Source: Pseudorasbora parva | Lineage: Eukaryota; Chordata; Actinopteri; Cypriniformes; Gobionidae | DNA: 64,000 nt | Reading direction: 5' to 3' | NCBI RefSeq assembly: GCF_024679245.1 | Contig: NC_090178.1 | Location: forward strand, 27,809,955-27,873,954 | Shown: positions 50,620 through 62,929 of the stretch, piece by piece | How the letters are laid out: each line of letters begins with the position of its first letter | Position numbering within the stretch: the first letter of the stretch is position 1 | Program-made: the position numbers and the translations under genes | The notes under the pieces: generated by a model | What the model was told of the DNA's origin: nothing | Databases searched by the model: none | Seen by the model: the letters and a program-made list of their open reading frames with translations, nothing else

Positions 50620-51099
50620 TAAAAGTTACAAGCTCTTTACAAAGCTGCTGTCACTTTATGGCGGACTGCACAGACCCTACACTCTGATACAGATCCAATA
50701 TTCTCCCAACTGTTTACTCTTCTCTTTCTCTGAGATATTTACATTTTTTTTACATTTTGAGATATACATCAAGTGTACAAGCCAAATTAACTAATCTTTA
50801 ATCTTTTCAGAAAACTGAAACATATTTCTAAGTATGGCCATGTGTGCACAAGGTGGGAAACTTCACATGACACCACAAGAGTGATTACTGAGGCTGTCTG
50901 CAAAAAACACTTTTTAAAGAAAGAAAGAAAAAAAATCACCCACTGACTTTTGACTATGTGGCTCTTGATAGAAATGTCTTTCAAATGTAGTGCAGTTAAA
51001 GTAAAACTTTCCAGAAAAAAAATAATACTCAAGTAAAGTACGGATACCCAAAAAGTGTACTTATAGTACTTAAGTAAATTGACTTACTGTCCACCTCTG

Positions 51100-53600
51100 A
51101 TTTTATTAATTATTATTAATAATTGAGTTAAGATTGTTGTCAAGTTACATTAAAAAAATTACCTGTTGAATGAACATAATTAAATTAGGGAAAACATGTC
51201 CACGCAATTGAATTGTGCTTTTCCAACAAAATCGAATTGGTTTGAAATAATTTGTTGCAATCTTGTGGACTTAAAATCATTTAGTTAAAACTACAAAAAA
51301 TAATGTCATTCCAACTAGATAAAGTAGGATAGAAAGGGGTAGAATGACTATATTTAGTATGGGAACTGTGTCGCATTAATTTATTATCTATAAAAACTAT
51401 TAGTCAAAAATACTTGATTACGACAATTGATCAAGTTAAGCATTTCTCATCACTCGCATTAGTTGCAGCTCATTGAAAACAGCACAGCCTAACTACAAGG
51501 GTCTACACTTCACCATACTGGTAACCTTAAAAAAAATCGTCACATAACAAACCTTTTAAATGTCAAATATAACATCAAACGTTAACAGGTCATTCCCCAT
51601 ACTAAAAACACATTAAACAGCACTTCATTTCAACATTTACTCTCCTGATCCATCCCTATGCAACTAGTCCCTATGGAACTAGAAATACACTGCCCAGTTC
51701 AGTCAGCACAACATAAATGATTCATGTAGTCCCAACACAAGTGGTTTAGGTTAACTGAACATTTTACAAATTTTAATTTATTTAACGTAATACAATTCAG
51801 TAAAATGCCACAACAACAAAAAACTAAAGATTTGTGCTGTTTCAGCTTATTTTATTTAAATAAACTGAGCAAAAAGCTAGAATAATTTTTTTGAGACTTT
51901 GGACTGTTAAAAGAGTGCTAGTGGCCATGTTACAGGTTACTAGTAATAACTATAAATTATGCAAAATTACATGCAACTTAACCCTAAACCAACCCCTATT
52001 CCTAACCCTAACCTTTATTTCTAACCCTTACCCAGAAAGTGCATGTATTTGTTACGTTACAGCTAAAGAAAACTAAGGTGAGGACTCATGTGCAGAGGAA
52101 AGTGAATTTCATTAACAAAATAAAACATAAACACAAAACAAAACAAAACAAAACAAAACCCACGATGAGGCAAAACACATCATTAAAATAACAAATAAAC
52201 TCAAACAAATGGGAATCACAGGGAAATGGGAGACGTAGACAAGACAATACCGACACAGACTAACAAACACAAGGAGCTAAAGAAGGGTAACAAATCAGAG
52301 ACAGGGACACGAGCACAAGCCCAAAATAACAAAACACCACAGGACAGTGCCACACAGGACAGGACAGGACAGGACAGGCATGTGACAGTATTATGATTTC
52401 TCAGTAATATAATTACACAATAATATGGACACCTCAAAATAAACTGTAAACGCAAGTAAAAATATAGAGCAAACGTCCATCTACTTATATTTTGCTGTTA
52501 TAAATGAAGTCAGTCTCCCACAGGTTACACTTGTTGGAGAGACCTGAGTTCCTGCATGTGTGCGACAGGTAAAAGAGACAAATACTGCTGCTCTGTGGTG
52601 GACGGATTCATTGCAGGTCACAAACATCTGTCATGGTCAATTATTAATAATTTGTGATCAAGTCATCACTGAACCTAATAACTTCAAATATCCCTTTGAT
52701 ATAATTTATACTATAAATAATCTGTCATTTGTCTACACTTTCAGGTTAAGTTCATTATAGAACCATAGGGTTTTATAAACCCTTTATCCAAAAAAAAAGG
52801 TTATTGGGATATTTCATTTTATTTTTCTACTGATAAATTATGGTTATGAGCTGTTTAATTCAAAACATTTATTTAATTATTTTTAATTTAAGACAAAAAA
52901 AAAAACTATAAAAGAATTCCTTTTAAAGTCCCCCTCTGGTGAAAATCCATTTTTAATGTTGTTCATGTTTTTTTATTTTATGCTTTAAATATGCGTAAAT
53001 TTTAGCAGCATCTAGTGGCGAGGTTAAGAATAGCAACCGCTCACCTCTCACTTTCAAAGCATATAGAGAAGCTACGGTGGCAACCCCAGGACAAAAGTGT
53101 CATCGTCTGAGACAGCAGCTAGCAGTTTGTCCATTGAAACATGACAGTGCAAAATGTTGACTTTACTGTAAGGGGATCTGTGGTGGATGGCTCATTCTAA
53201 GGTAATAAAAACACAAAGTTATTTATGTAATGTCTTAATTCACCTCTGAAACCAAGGTGTATGTATATTATATTGCATTTCTGTCAATAGAGCCTAATAA
53301 ATATTACAAACTGTACCTTTAAGACCACACACCACCATCGCTGAGTATTTTCTCCTTAAAACTGCAGTGAAAAAAGCCAGTCTCAAAAACGCAGTTTGAA
53401 ATCAATGTTTCTGATGTCACAAACTACTGATCACTTCAACATGGCTTTCGCATATCCGTAGGGATGTCTCAAAAGGTACATTTTTCTGTTGATATGAAAA
53501 ATTGTGTACATTTCGCATAATAGTGGGTGAATTATGTTAATTTTAAAGTCAATTATCTAGCTTCCGGCGAATCTGGGGGGGGGGGGGGGGGGGGGAAGTA
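51100..53600. other. Gene-free, repeat-rich stretch
   Basis: No exon supported. There are telomere-like CCTAACCCTAACC words near 51995-52030, an (AAAAC)n run at 52133-52158, a repeat-like segment at about 52075-52385 ending with a (AGGAC)n array, a SINE-like or MITE-like piece at 52920-53330, and a G-run at 53575-53595. Confidence 0.5.
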
Positions 53601-53609
53601 ACTGGTGTG

Positions 53610-54532
53610 CAATGTCCTCAGACGTAGCGTAAGCATTTTGAACTGCAAGAGGCGCTACACTTTTTCTGTAAGTTCAATACGGTAGGTGATCTGGTGAAAG
53701 CTAGATTTACTTTATAAAGTTTTAATGTTATTTTTAAAGTTTTTATAAAATTATGGATATTTTTCTTACACAAACGCATCGCTTCACTTCAGAAGGCCTT
53801 TATTAACCCCCCGGAGCCGTATGGAGCAGTTATATGATAGATATATATCCTAGCCTGACAAGCCAGACCCACATCAAGATGTTTGGTCTGGAAACTCACC
53901 ATAGACAGGGCTCAACCCGAGGGGCGGGATAAACGGTTGCCTTTCAAACTCCCTCTGCAGGATAGCACTACACCAACCAGAGCAACGAAGGTTAAAGAGA
54001 GCTTGTTGATAGATTAAACATTCACCGTATCTGGTCGGCTAAACTCCGAACACATCTTCCCTTCTTAAGAATGACTTCAGTGCCGTTTTTTGTTCTTTTC
54101 TCAGAGAAAAGCTTAACTCCAAGTCTTCCAGAGTCGCGGTCAAAACTGATTCGCCAGTTTCTGTGTTTACTAGAAGCACGCAAACTAGGCTGTGGTCATT
54201 ATGGCCCCGCCCACCGAATCTATATGTGATGTGATTGGCCCGGTAAGAGTTTGGCGTTTACAGCTCAGAAGGGTATTGAGAGTTGCTAGACGACACTCGC
54301 AGGCAGATTAGATTTGCTGCCGCTAGGGTGCGTCTAAATTTCTAGGCTACATATATGCACTTTCATGGACTTCAAAAATGACCCAACTGTCATGCTTGGA
54401 AAGAGCTAGGACATTTTTCACAAAAATCACATTTTATTTTATTCATCAGAAAGAATGTTATATACACCTAGGATGACTTGAGGGTGAGTATATCATGGGG
54501 CAATTTTCATTTTTGGGTGAACTATTCCGTTA
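53610..54532. mobile_element. Half-palindrome MITE with an inserted second element
   Basis: Its text follows the right arm of the 43690-44516 element (ACGCATCGCTTCACTTCAGA, GGAGCAGTTATATGAT, then TGGACTTCAAAAATGA, GAAAGAGCTAGGACATTTTT, TACACCTAGGATGACTTGAG, TTTTGGGTGAACTATTCC), but it is split at about 53851-54349 by a different element. Confidence 0.75.
53851..54349. mobile_element. Inserted DNA element with TAGCCTG/TAGGCTA ends
   Basis: It begins TAGCCTGACAAGCCAGACCC and ends AAATTTCTAGGCTA. It interrupts the MITE arm described above, so its boundaries are visible by comparison with the uninterrupted copy in the cnfn-like intron. No ORF of note. Confidence 0.7.
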
Positions 54533-55120
54533 TATTTTTCTCTTTATTTTTGACAATAAGTAAGAAAAAAGGGAATGTTTAATTCTATTCTATGTTCTAA
54601 GTAAAAAAATAAGACAATAGCTTATTTATAGCCTATGTGTTAAAGTGAAATCTGGTTGCTATCTGCCTTTACTTGTTTGTTTTTATATTAGGCCTAAGTT
54701 GCCATATAGGATGTGGTTAACATTCTGAGAAGGCATCAACACACATCAGAGCAGTTCAGTGAAAAGTCCAGTAAACATGTAAACACAACCACAGCACTCT
54801 CTTAACAAGAGGGTTTAAGAGATTCATTTTATAAAGTCAGGATACATTATTGTTTCTATATGTTACAATGTATTCTCGCTCCTGATAATTAAACCTAGAA
54901 AGTGGAATGAACTGGGAAAAAATTATACTGTGGCAGTGACCTCATCAAAAACATAACACTGTGAGTGTGAAGAAATTAGCTACCTGGACTTGCTGGGAAA
55001 TGCTTAACTAAGGCTTTAATGTTGCAATAGATCTCGGGTTGCGTTTGGTGCTGCTGCATATGTCGGAGCACCACCACCACCACCACAAGATTGTTTGATG
55101 TAAATGAAAACCTTTTCCGT

Positions 55121-55459
55121 TTAGAGGGATGGTTCACTTTAAAATAAAAATGATGCCATCCTTCACTCGCCCTTAAGTTGTTTCAAACCTGTATGAATGT
55201 CTTTCTTCAGCTGAACACAAGGGAATATATTTTTAAGAATGTCAGTAACGAAACAGTTAACTGGAGCCATTGACTTTCATAGTATTTTTTTTCCCTACTA
55301 TGGAAGTCAATGGCTCCAGTTAACTGTTTGGTTACTGACATTCTTCATAATATTTTCCCTTGTGTTCAGCTGAAGAAAGACATTCATACAGGTTTGAAAC
55401 AACTTGAGGGTGAGTAAAGGATGACAGAATTTTCATTTTAAAGTGAACTATCCCTTTAA
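55121..55459. mobile_element. Near-perfect palindromic MITE
   Basis: Arms of about 160 bp run from TTAGAGGGATGGTTCACTTT to AAAGTGAACTATCCCTTTAA with few mismatches (for example AACTGGAGCCATTGACTTTC and its inverse meet at a short T-rich loop near 55285). No coding capacity; the transcript would fold into a long hairpin. Confidence 0.92.
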
Positions 55460-55916
55460 CCCTTTTAATTTTTTAATCTGTTGTTGTACTATTCATATAT
55501 ATATATCTCCCAAGTATTAAACCTATTTGTTAGCTGGTCACTGAAATAATCATCACAAATAATGCTCTTACTTGCAAGATGGTTTGGTCAAAAATCATCT
55601 GTAAATAGTCGAAACAACAAATCATCATGTGTCACTAATTTATTTATTTTGGGGGGGGGGGGGGGTCTGAGCAGTAAAAAAAGATGAACCAAAAATGCTT
55701 TTTAGTTTTACAAGCACCTTTAATATATGATGTTAAATGTATTATGTTTTGTGAAGGGAGCAAAAAGGGAAGAGAGAGAGAGAAAAAAAGTCAGGAAGCA
55801 TAAGACATGTGTTTCCTGAACACTTTCATAAGTAATCAGACCATCGTTTGATCTTGGCCAGACAACATCTGAAGAGACAGCACAAAGAGGACAGGTATGA
55901 GATTTTTTTTATATTT

Positions 55917-56072
<156 letters not shown>

Positions 56073-56766
56073 GTTTCACTGCAGTATGAAAATCTTTTGG
56101 TTTTGATATGAATTGCAACAAATAAGAATATTTTCTGTTTTCCATTCAGGGTTCATTCAAATAATTAATTCCTTGTCTTTTAAAAAAAAAAAAAAACTTT
56201 TTGAATGCCTCTTTTTTTCTTCCACTCTAGCAAAAACAGCACAAAATAATATATCAAATACATGTTAACATAATGGTAAAAATATAATTTTTCATAATTT
56301 TATATTGTTCCGTTGCATGACAAACAATGTCAAATTTCAGCACTTTCAGTTCCCTCTGGTTGTACTATTACTGCTTTTGCAGCGTAAACATCGTTTTTTA
56401 GGTTTTTTTTTTACATTCTGGTTTACTAACCACAACCAACTTTCCATCTTTTTAAGTTTACGAAAAAGCAAGGTGTTTGCAATACACTTTTTGATTATGT
56501 CTGCCATCAGCCAAATGGGGATTTCAATGTTTTTAATCAAATCAGTTTTATTTCTCTGTGGATGCAGCATTCGGTTCCCCTTTGTGCTTGTTACACAAAA
56601 ATGTAGGATTTAGTTTCTGTGGTCTGATTTCTCACTCTCTATCCCTCTTTTTTTCTCTACTAACATTTGCCCAAAAGAAAGCAGAGACATATAGACGAGA
56701 TCGTGTGAGAGACGAGGGAATCTCGTGCCCACTTTTTTATTTGTATGTCTCACTTTGAAGCACATC

Positions 56767-57997
56767 ATGAAGAACATCACATCATCCACGGACAACTATG
56801 GGGTGAGTGATAGTTGGTATAAAAATTAAAATTAAAATAAAAAGGTAATTTTAGAAAATAACAAAATATTGAAAAGTCCTTCGCTCTTTTATACAGTACA
56901 CAGAGTATGACTACACCGTCGATGACCAGGACCCTGCTGATAAAGTTTTTGCCCCCTGCAATCTGAAGGAAACATGGGAGTTACTTGGTCACTTTGCCCC
57001 TGTAGCTTACATCGTAGTATTTATCTTGGCGCTAGTTGGTAACATTCTAGTGCTGTGCGTGATCCGCCGCTATCGGCAGTCTCGACACAGTCCCTGCTCC
57101 TTCTCACTGACGGACACCTTCCTGCTCCATTTGGCCATCTCTGACCTCCTACTGGCTGTCACGCTGCCATTTTTCGCTGTCGAGTGGATCAACGAGTGGG
57201 TGTTTGGCTTGTTCATGTGTAAAATAGCAGGTGCTGTGTTCTCGCTCAATGTCTATTGTGGGGTGCTATTCCTGGCCTGCATCAGCTTTGACCGATACTT
57301 GGCTATCGTACATGCCATCAATATCAGCTGGAGACGCAAGACCTGCCATGCTCAGCTGGCCTGCGCCGCCATCTGGGTGGTCTGCTTGGGATTGTCCATG
57401 GTGGACATGCGTTACCGGGACGTGGTGGAAGTACCCGGAATGAATCGGTGGGTGTGCCAGACAGCGTATTCTCAAGAGAACTTCCAGCAATGGCAGATCG
57501 GCATGCAGCTGGTTAGCTTGATTCTTGGATTCATACTTCCCCTACTGGTCATGCTGTATTGCTACCTTCGCATTTTCAAAGCACTGTGCCACGCCACGCG
57601 GAGGCAGAAACGGCGCTCTCTGAAGCTCATCATCTCATTGGTCATTGTGTTTGTGGTCAGCTGGGCGCCTTATAATGCCCTGCGACTGACCGACAGCCTG
57701 CAGACGCTCGATGTCATTAAAAAAAGCTGCGAACTGAACAGGGTGCTGGATGTGGGCATTCTGGTGACCGAAAGCCTGGGGCTGGCGCATTGCGCTTTAA
57801 ATCCACTACTCTACGGCCTTGTGGGGGTAAAGTTCCGTCGTGAGCTCGCCCAGATGTGCAAGGCTGCTTTAGGACCCCAGGGGTGCCTCGGATTAGCAGG
57901 ATGGGCAAACGGTCGGGGATCAACCACACGCAGGCCTAATGGATCATTCAGCTCAGTGGAGAGTGAGAATACCTCGTACTTTTCTGTCATGGCCTGA
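56767..57997 (+). CDS. cxcr3-like: CXCR3-like chemokine receptor
   Basis: Two coding exons, 56767-56802 (12 codons) and 56897-57997, phase 0, GT-AG; 378 residues. The short N-terminal exon followed by one large exon is typical of CXC receptors. The N terminus is acidic and Tyr-rich (YTEYDYTVDDQD), suited to Tyr sulfation, with a Cys before TM1. Seven hydrophobic segments follow. Landmarks: GN in TM1, LAISDLLLAVTLPF in TM2, the Cys of MCK before TM3, DRYLAIVHA near residue 144, WAPYN in TM6, and NPLLYGLVGVKFR in TM7. The C tail ends in a Ser-rich SSVESENTSYFSVMA, like the SETSEASY end of human CXCR3. It is a Gq/Gi-coupled receptor for CXCL11-type chemokines in fish (family knowledge). It keeps DRY, so it is a signalling type rather than the atypical receptor copy known in zebrafish. 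Confidence 0.92.
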
Positions 57998-58084
57998 AAA
58001 GAGAGCCAATGACCTAAACAAGAGGAGAAGTGATGGTTGTGTGTATTTGGAACTGGAAAGTAACCACAGTTTCAGTAAGAGATC

Positions 58085-58484
58085 TTAAAGGGATAGTTCA
58101 CCCCAGGGCATCCGTGTTTGTTACTTTAGTAGAACACAAATGTTTTTTGTTTTGTTTTGTTATTCCCAACACCATTACTTCCGCCGGAGAAGGTCAAAAT
58201 CCGGCACAATCATAGATATGTGTACACAGATGCCTCATTCGACCAATCCGCACCATCCGTGCAGGCACCAATGAGGCATATATACATATATATATATATA
58301 TATGATCGCGCTGGTATTTTGACCTTCTCCGGCGGAAGCAATCGCATTGGGGATACTAGATGAGATTCGCCTGCAATGAGGTAAAAAAATAACATAAATA
58401 CTGTTCGGTTTCTCGCATCTTGGATGCCCCGGGGCTAAGCAGATAAACATCAAATTTTCATTTTTGGGTGAACTATCCCTTTAA
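58085..58484. mobile_element. Palindromic MITE in the 3' flank of the CXCR3-like gene
   Basis: Ends TTAAAGGGATAGTTCACCC and GGGTGAACTATCCCTTTAA. Inner arms share ACTTCCGCCGGAGAAGGTCA and its inverse, CAATGAGGCATATATAC and others. The (TA)n centre is near 58285. It starts about 90 nt after the stop codon, so it is probably in the 3' UTR. Confidence 0.9.
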
Positions 58485-60141
58485 AACAGAACGTTTCCAT
58501 GTTCTCTTATTTAAAAGCATGCCAGTATCTAATACATCAGTGCAGTACATCCATTTTATCACCCATTTGAATGAAGAGACTCTGTCCCTTTTTTTTTATA
58601 TTGTAAAATGCTGTTAAATTTGTTCCATCAGCAATTCTGCTTTTTCATAGTACTTGTAACCATGACAGATAATCACCCCCTCAGTTGTCTGGGTCTAGTG
58701 TTACAAAAAAGGAACTGAAAACATGTTTTCAGACTCCACATCCACTTTCTTAATTTTCCTTTTTTATAATAATTATAAATAATCTTAACAAGTAACACTT
58801 AAGAATCAAATTGAGCTTTGTTTATCTTTTATTAATCTTTTGTTTTATATTTTAAGTAGATGACGAACATACATAATAGATATGAACATAGCAGGATATT
58901 TTCTATTAATGTCATTTTTGTAAATCATTTTTATTGGTATTATTGTTGTGTGTTGCCTCCTCTGATAAAGTGTGGGGTCCATTAAAGTTGTAGTAAAGAC
59001 TTGTGTCACTCACTTCCTTTAATGTTCATGTTCAGCTGTAGATTGAGAGGATGTCATACTCTGAAGATGTATTTTATTCTGAGAATGATAGCCATAAAGG
59101 AAACACAGTTGGTGTAATGTTATAGAGCGCAGATCGTGTGAGAGTGTTTAAGTGTTGTGTAAGCGATGTGTAAGTGTTTATATTTATTACTACCGGTACA
59201 TACAATTTTCAAACAAATAAATTAATGTTAATTGTTTTTAATGAAAACATGAGTAATGAGTATACCTACACTATAAAAAATTATTTAGAAAAAAAGTTAC
59301 CTGGTTGCCTTAAAATTTTGAGTTCATTGAAGTTAAAATTTTGAGTTAATACAATGAAATTTTTTTGAGATTCGACAACCTTTATTAAAATAATATTAAA
59401 AGATTTTGTAAGCATATTGGGGAATTGTGTGCGTTTTATTTCTGATGACACAGTGAAACATGCCAAGTAGTGCTATTTTCATGATTTATCAAATTTTTTT
59501 TATGTGGTTCAGATACAAAAATATTTTGAGTTTCTATTTATTAAACACATTTCCTTCATTGTATCAAATACATTTTTTTATTTCAATAAACTCAAAATGT
59601 TAAGGCAACCAGGTTACTTACTTTTTTAAATTAAACCAACAAAAAACAACAATAATTTTTTACAGTGTAAGTGCATAAAGATTAGATTAAAAAGGAAGTC
59701 AAAAGGGTCGTGTAAGCACCACATCTGCGAGCCACATTTGCTGAGCCCCAGCTCTGAAGGTGTAGATTTGAAAGCTTCCACAATCTCCAAATATGGCCTT
59801 CTGTGGCTGGTAGTTAATGTAATGTGTCTCTGAGGTATATAACCAATCAAACTCTGACCCCATTATAGCAATAGCAAGCCAAGCATGGTTCATCGCAGTG
59901 ACATGAACTTAAGCCTTTTTGGATATTAAATAAAATAAGCAAGCTTTATTGAGTCATCACACTCAAATGTCCTGATTCAATGGAAAATAATGCAGGACAG
60001 AAAGTTTCTTTACTTTTTTATTTTATTTATTGTTTTGCTGAGTAAGTACTAAATTCAGGGTGATGACACTTTTTCGAAGTCATCTCAATGGCAAAAAGTG
60101 TCAAAATCACCCTGAATTCATCCAAGAATTGATGAGTTTCA
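58485..60141. other. 3' flank of the CXCR3-like gene and gene-free stretch
   Basis: No exon supported. It holds the MITE at 59268-59669 and otherwise AT-rich single-copy-looking sequence. Confidence 0.5.
59268..59669. mobile_element. GGTTGCCTTAAAATTTTGAG MITE (second copy)
   Basis: Close copy of 48453-48834, with the same ends (CACTATAAAAAATTATTT ... TTTTTTACAGTG) and the same inner TACCTGGTTGCCTTAAAATT. Confidence 0.88.
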
Positions 60142-60590
60142 CCATTAAAGTGTCAGTTAACCCAAAAATGAAAAATGAAATTGATGTCACTAATGACTCA
60201 CCCCAATGTCGTTCCCTACCCGTAAGACCTCCGTTCATCTTCGGAACACAGTTTAAGATATTTATATTTAGTCCAACAGCTTATCTAAGTGTAGGCACAC
60301 TATACTGTCCATGTTCAGAAATGGAATAAAAACATCATCAAAGTAGTCCATATGTGACATCAGTTGGTTAATTAGAATCTCTTGAAGCATTGAAAATACA
60401 TTTTGGTCCAAAAATAGAAAAAGCTACGACTTAATTCAGCATTGTCTTCTCTTCTGTGTTTGTTTTCAATCCTCAAATAAAGATTCAAATGGTTATGAAT
60501 CAGCGGATTGATTCATGAATCAATTAGGGAACATCATTAGGGTGAGTCATTATGACATCAATTTCATTTTTGGATGAACTAACCCTTTAA
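60142..60590. mobile_element. MITE related to 48112-49360
   Basis: Starts TTAAAGTGTCAGTTAACCC and ends TGGATGAACTAACCCTTTAA. It contains GACCTCCGTTCATCTTCGGA and ACATCATCAAAGTAGTCCAT. One arm is shortened. Confidence 0.78.
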
Positions 60591-60812
60591 ATTCATTGTC
60601 AGCTTTTTCTGTAAATATTCATTTATGTAGGCCTATGTATGTACCCATTGTGGTTATTTCAGCAGAGATCGCAGGAATAATGCTAAAGAAGGCTCTTTTA
60701 TGTTTATTCACAGATTTTGTCCAGTAAATCATTATTTACAGATTTTGTTTTAAAAAAAATTGTACAGTTGGCTTAACTTATTATCTGTCACGTCACAGAC
60801 AACCCTGCTGGA

Positions 60813-61265
60813 AAAACCAGCATAGACCAATGCTGGTTTATGCTGGTCTGGTGCTGGTCTATGCTGGTCTATGCTGGTGGACCAGCAAGGTGATGCTGGT
60901 GATGCTGGTCAACCAGCAAGGTGATGCTAGTGATGCTGGTCAACCGGCAAGGTGATGCTGGTCAACCAGCAAGGTGATGCTAGTGATGCTGGTCAACCAG
61001 CAAGGTGATGCTAGTGATGCTGGTCAACCAGCAAGGTGATGCTGGTCCACTAGCAAGGTGATGCTGGTGATGCTGGTCAACCAGCAAGGTGATGCTGGTG
61101 ATGCTGGTCAACCAGCAAGGTGATGCCAGTGATGCTGGTCAACCGGCAAGGTGATGCTGGTCAACCAGCAAGGTGATGCTAGTGATGCTGGTCAACCAGC
61201 AAGGTGATGCTGGTGATGCTGGTCAACCGGCAAGGTGATGCTGGTGATGCTGGTGATGCTGCATG
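60813..61265. repeat. Minisatellite, 31-bp unit
   Basis: About 13 head-to-tail units of the type GGTCAACCAGCAAGG + TGATGCT(A/G)G + TGATGCT, with some units lacking the second GATGCT. Each unit has a short palindrome (GCTGGTCAACCAGC). The array starts with a related GCTGGTCTATGCTGG variant and ends at GCTGCATGG. Confidence 0.95.
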
Positions 61266-61734
61266 GTCTACCATTAACATAAATAACAGCAGGAATAGGC
61301 TTCTTTAAGTTAGTGAAATATTAGGTTTTATACTTGGTCACAATAGTGACCGGTGGGAAACAGCATAGTCAGAATTCATATAAATTCTTCAATTAGATCT
61401 ATTTACACATTTAAAACTTAAAATAACATAACATATCCAACATATAAGAATGAGATATGATTAGAGTTTACTTCAAAACTTTATTTCTATTGTTTATGTT
61501 ATACAATGTTTAACTTAATTTAACCCATTTAATCCCAAATCCAGGAGATGACATACATGAATGTGTATGGTATTTGTGAGGGTATTAAATAATCTATGTC
61601 AATTATGTAACAAAAGAAAAGAAAAAGAAAAAAATATTTTTTTTTATGTTTGGTCACAATTGTGACCGGTGGTAGAAAACAGGGAGTCTAGGTCTATGGT
61701 GTTAATGCATTTACAAAATTAGACAGACATAAGT

Positions 61735-61813
61735 ATAGATAGACAAACAAAAACAGAATAGATAGATATACAGATAGACAGAAGTATAGATAGACAGACA
61801 GACAGACAGACTA
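61735..61813. repeat. GATA/GACA microsatellite
   Basis: Imperfect TAGATAGACAGA units leading into a pure (GACA)n run at the end. Confidence 0.85.
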
Positions 61814-62424
61814 AGGCATTGTTAAGTGACTGAAAGTTGGAGCATGAAACTCTTGATTGAATCATTGGAACAAAGGATGAATGTAATAATAATTGTATTA
61901 TTTATAATAATTCAAATATACAATGTGGTATATAAAAAACATTATGCCCATGTGGACATAAAAACATCAGAAAAATATAAATATAAAATAAATAAATACA
62001 AATATAAAAAATACTTCCAAAACCAGTGGTCCTTCCCATTTTGCAACTCTATAATTCCAGACACAGCTTGAGCTGGAGTGCGAATGTCCTTCTAGATATT
62101 TCTTCGGCCTTCCGCTGACAACTGGGGGTCATTTCAAATCAATGTCTTTGCAATCGACCCTGTGAATGGTTCTGGGTTCACAGACTGTGTGTAACTGGTT
62201 CAGAAAGCTTCCTGTTAATTGCTTATATTGTTTATTAGAAACATTTTTTCATATACATAAACCTGGCATAACTGTCTAATTGAAATGTGAGCACTTTGCC
62301 CTTTAATTGTGATGACATCACGCGTTGTCATTTCCTGGGAGCACGCGTGGTGCTGCGGAGAGTGAGACGGTAGTTCGTTTGTGAGAGTAAAACTTTCTTT
62401 TGACGGGTCTGCATAAACTATACA

Positions 62425-62922
62425 GTGAATGTAACAAAATCTACAAGACTGAAAAGGGCGATGAGAGAAAGAAATAGAGGGAAAAGTTGGTCAGAGAATA
62501 GGGAGTCTGGTGAGAGAAACCTTAGCAAAAAACTGAGAGCTAATCAACATGAGAAACAGAAACCTGAGAGTACAGAGAAAACACAAGGAAATGACTGGAA
62601 AGTTATAATCGAGTTTAACCAGGATGGTGGGCACTATCACCCAATCAAACTTACCAGGGCAATTGAGAAAGAGATAAAGGGTTAAATTAAATTTGCAAGG
62701 TTTATGAACAACAAAAGAGTACTGATACATGCAATCAGCAAACAACAACAAGAAAAGATTCTAAGTATGTCATCACTTCAAGGGGAAAGGATGAAGGCCC
62801 ACAACCCAGGAGCAATGGCAAAGGTGAGAGGAGTTATCTCAGGAGGTCCATTAAGTATGTCAATGGAAGATGGCAAAAATGAGAGCACCTCTCACACTTC
62901 AAAATGCTTACATTATGTCTGA
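62425..62922 (+). pseudogene. LINE-type ORF1 (Gag-like) fragment with a premature stop
   Basis: The frame from 62425 opens with a basic, charged N part (KSTRLKRAMRERNRG) and then a folded-looking block (WKVIIEFNQDGGHYHPIKLT, AIEKEIKG). A TAA at 62683-62685 interrupts it. In the same frame it continues as FMNNKRVLI, KQQQEKIL, MSSLQGERMKAH and KVRGVISG, which together are typical of ORF1-type proteins that accompany fish non-LTR retrotransposons. After about 62870 the similarity ends, with no reverse transcriptase in the window. It is a dead, truncated copy; the exact LINE clade is not decided. Confidence 0.7.
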
Positions 62923-62929
62923 CAAGTGT

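Larger units (their letters stand above)
48012..51099. mobile_element. Outer hAT-like element hosting three nested insertions
   Basis: The ends CAGAGGTGGACAAAGTAC and ACTTACTGTCCACCTCTG are inverted, and inner text (ACTTGAGTCAAAGTAAAAGT against AATACTCAAGTAAAGTAC) is also inverted. Flanks CATTTATT and ATTTTATT could be a degraded 8-bp target duplication. The element's own sequence is split into three parts by the insertions at 48112-49360 and 49560-50619. No transposase is visible, so it is non-autonomous. Confidence 0.8.

Noticed and set aside
51980..52040. Telomere-like CCTAACCCTAACC words
   Set aside because: Short, impure and within ordinary intergenic sequence; no evidence of a chromosome end or fusion.
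56767..57997. GPR25, the reported CXCL17 receptor, as identity of the receptor gene
   Set aside because: TM3 to TM7 text and the Ser-rich C tail fit CXCR3 much better, so ligand-receptor linkage with the cxcl17-like gene is not claimed.
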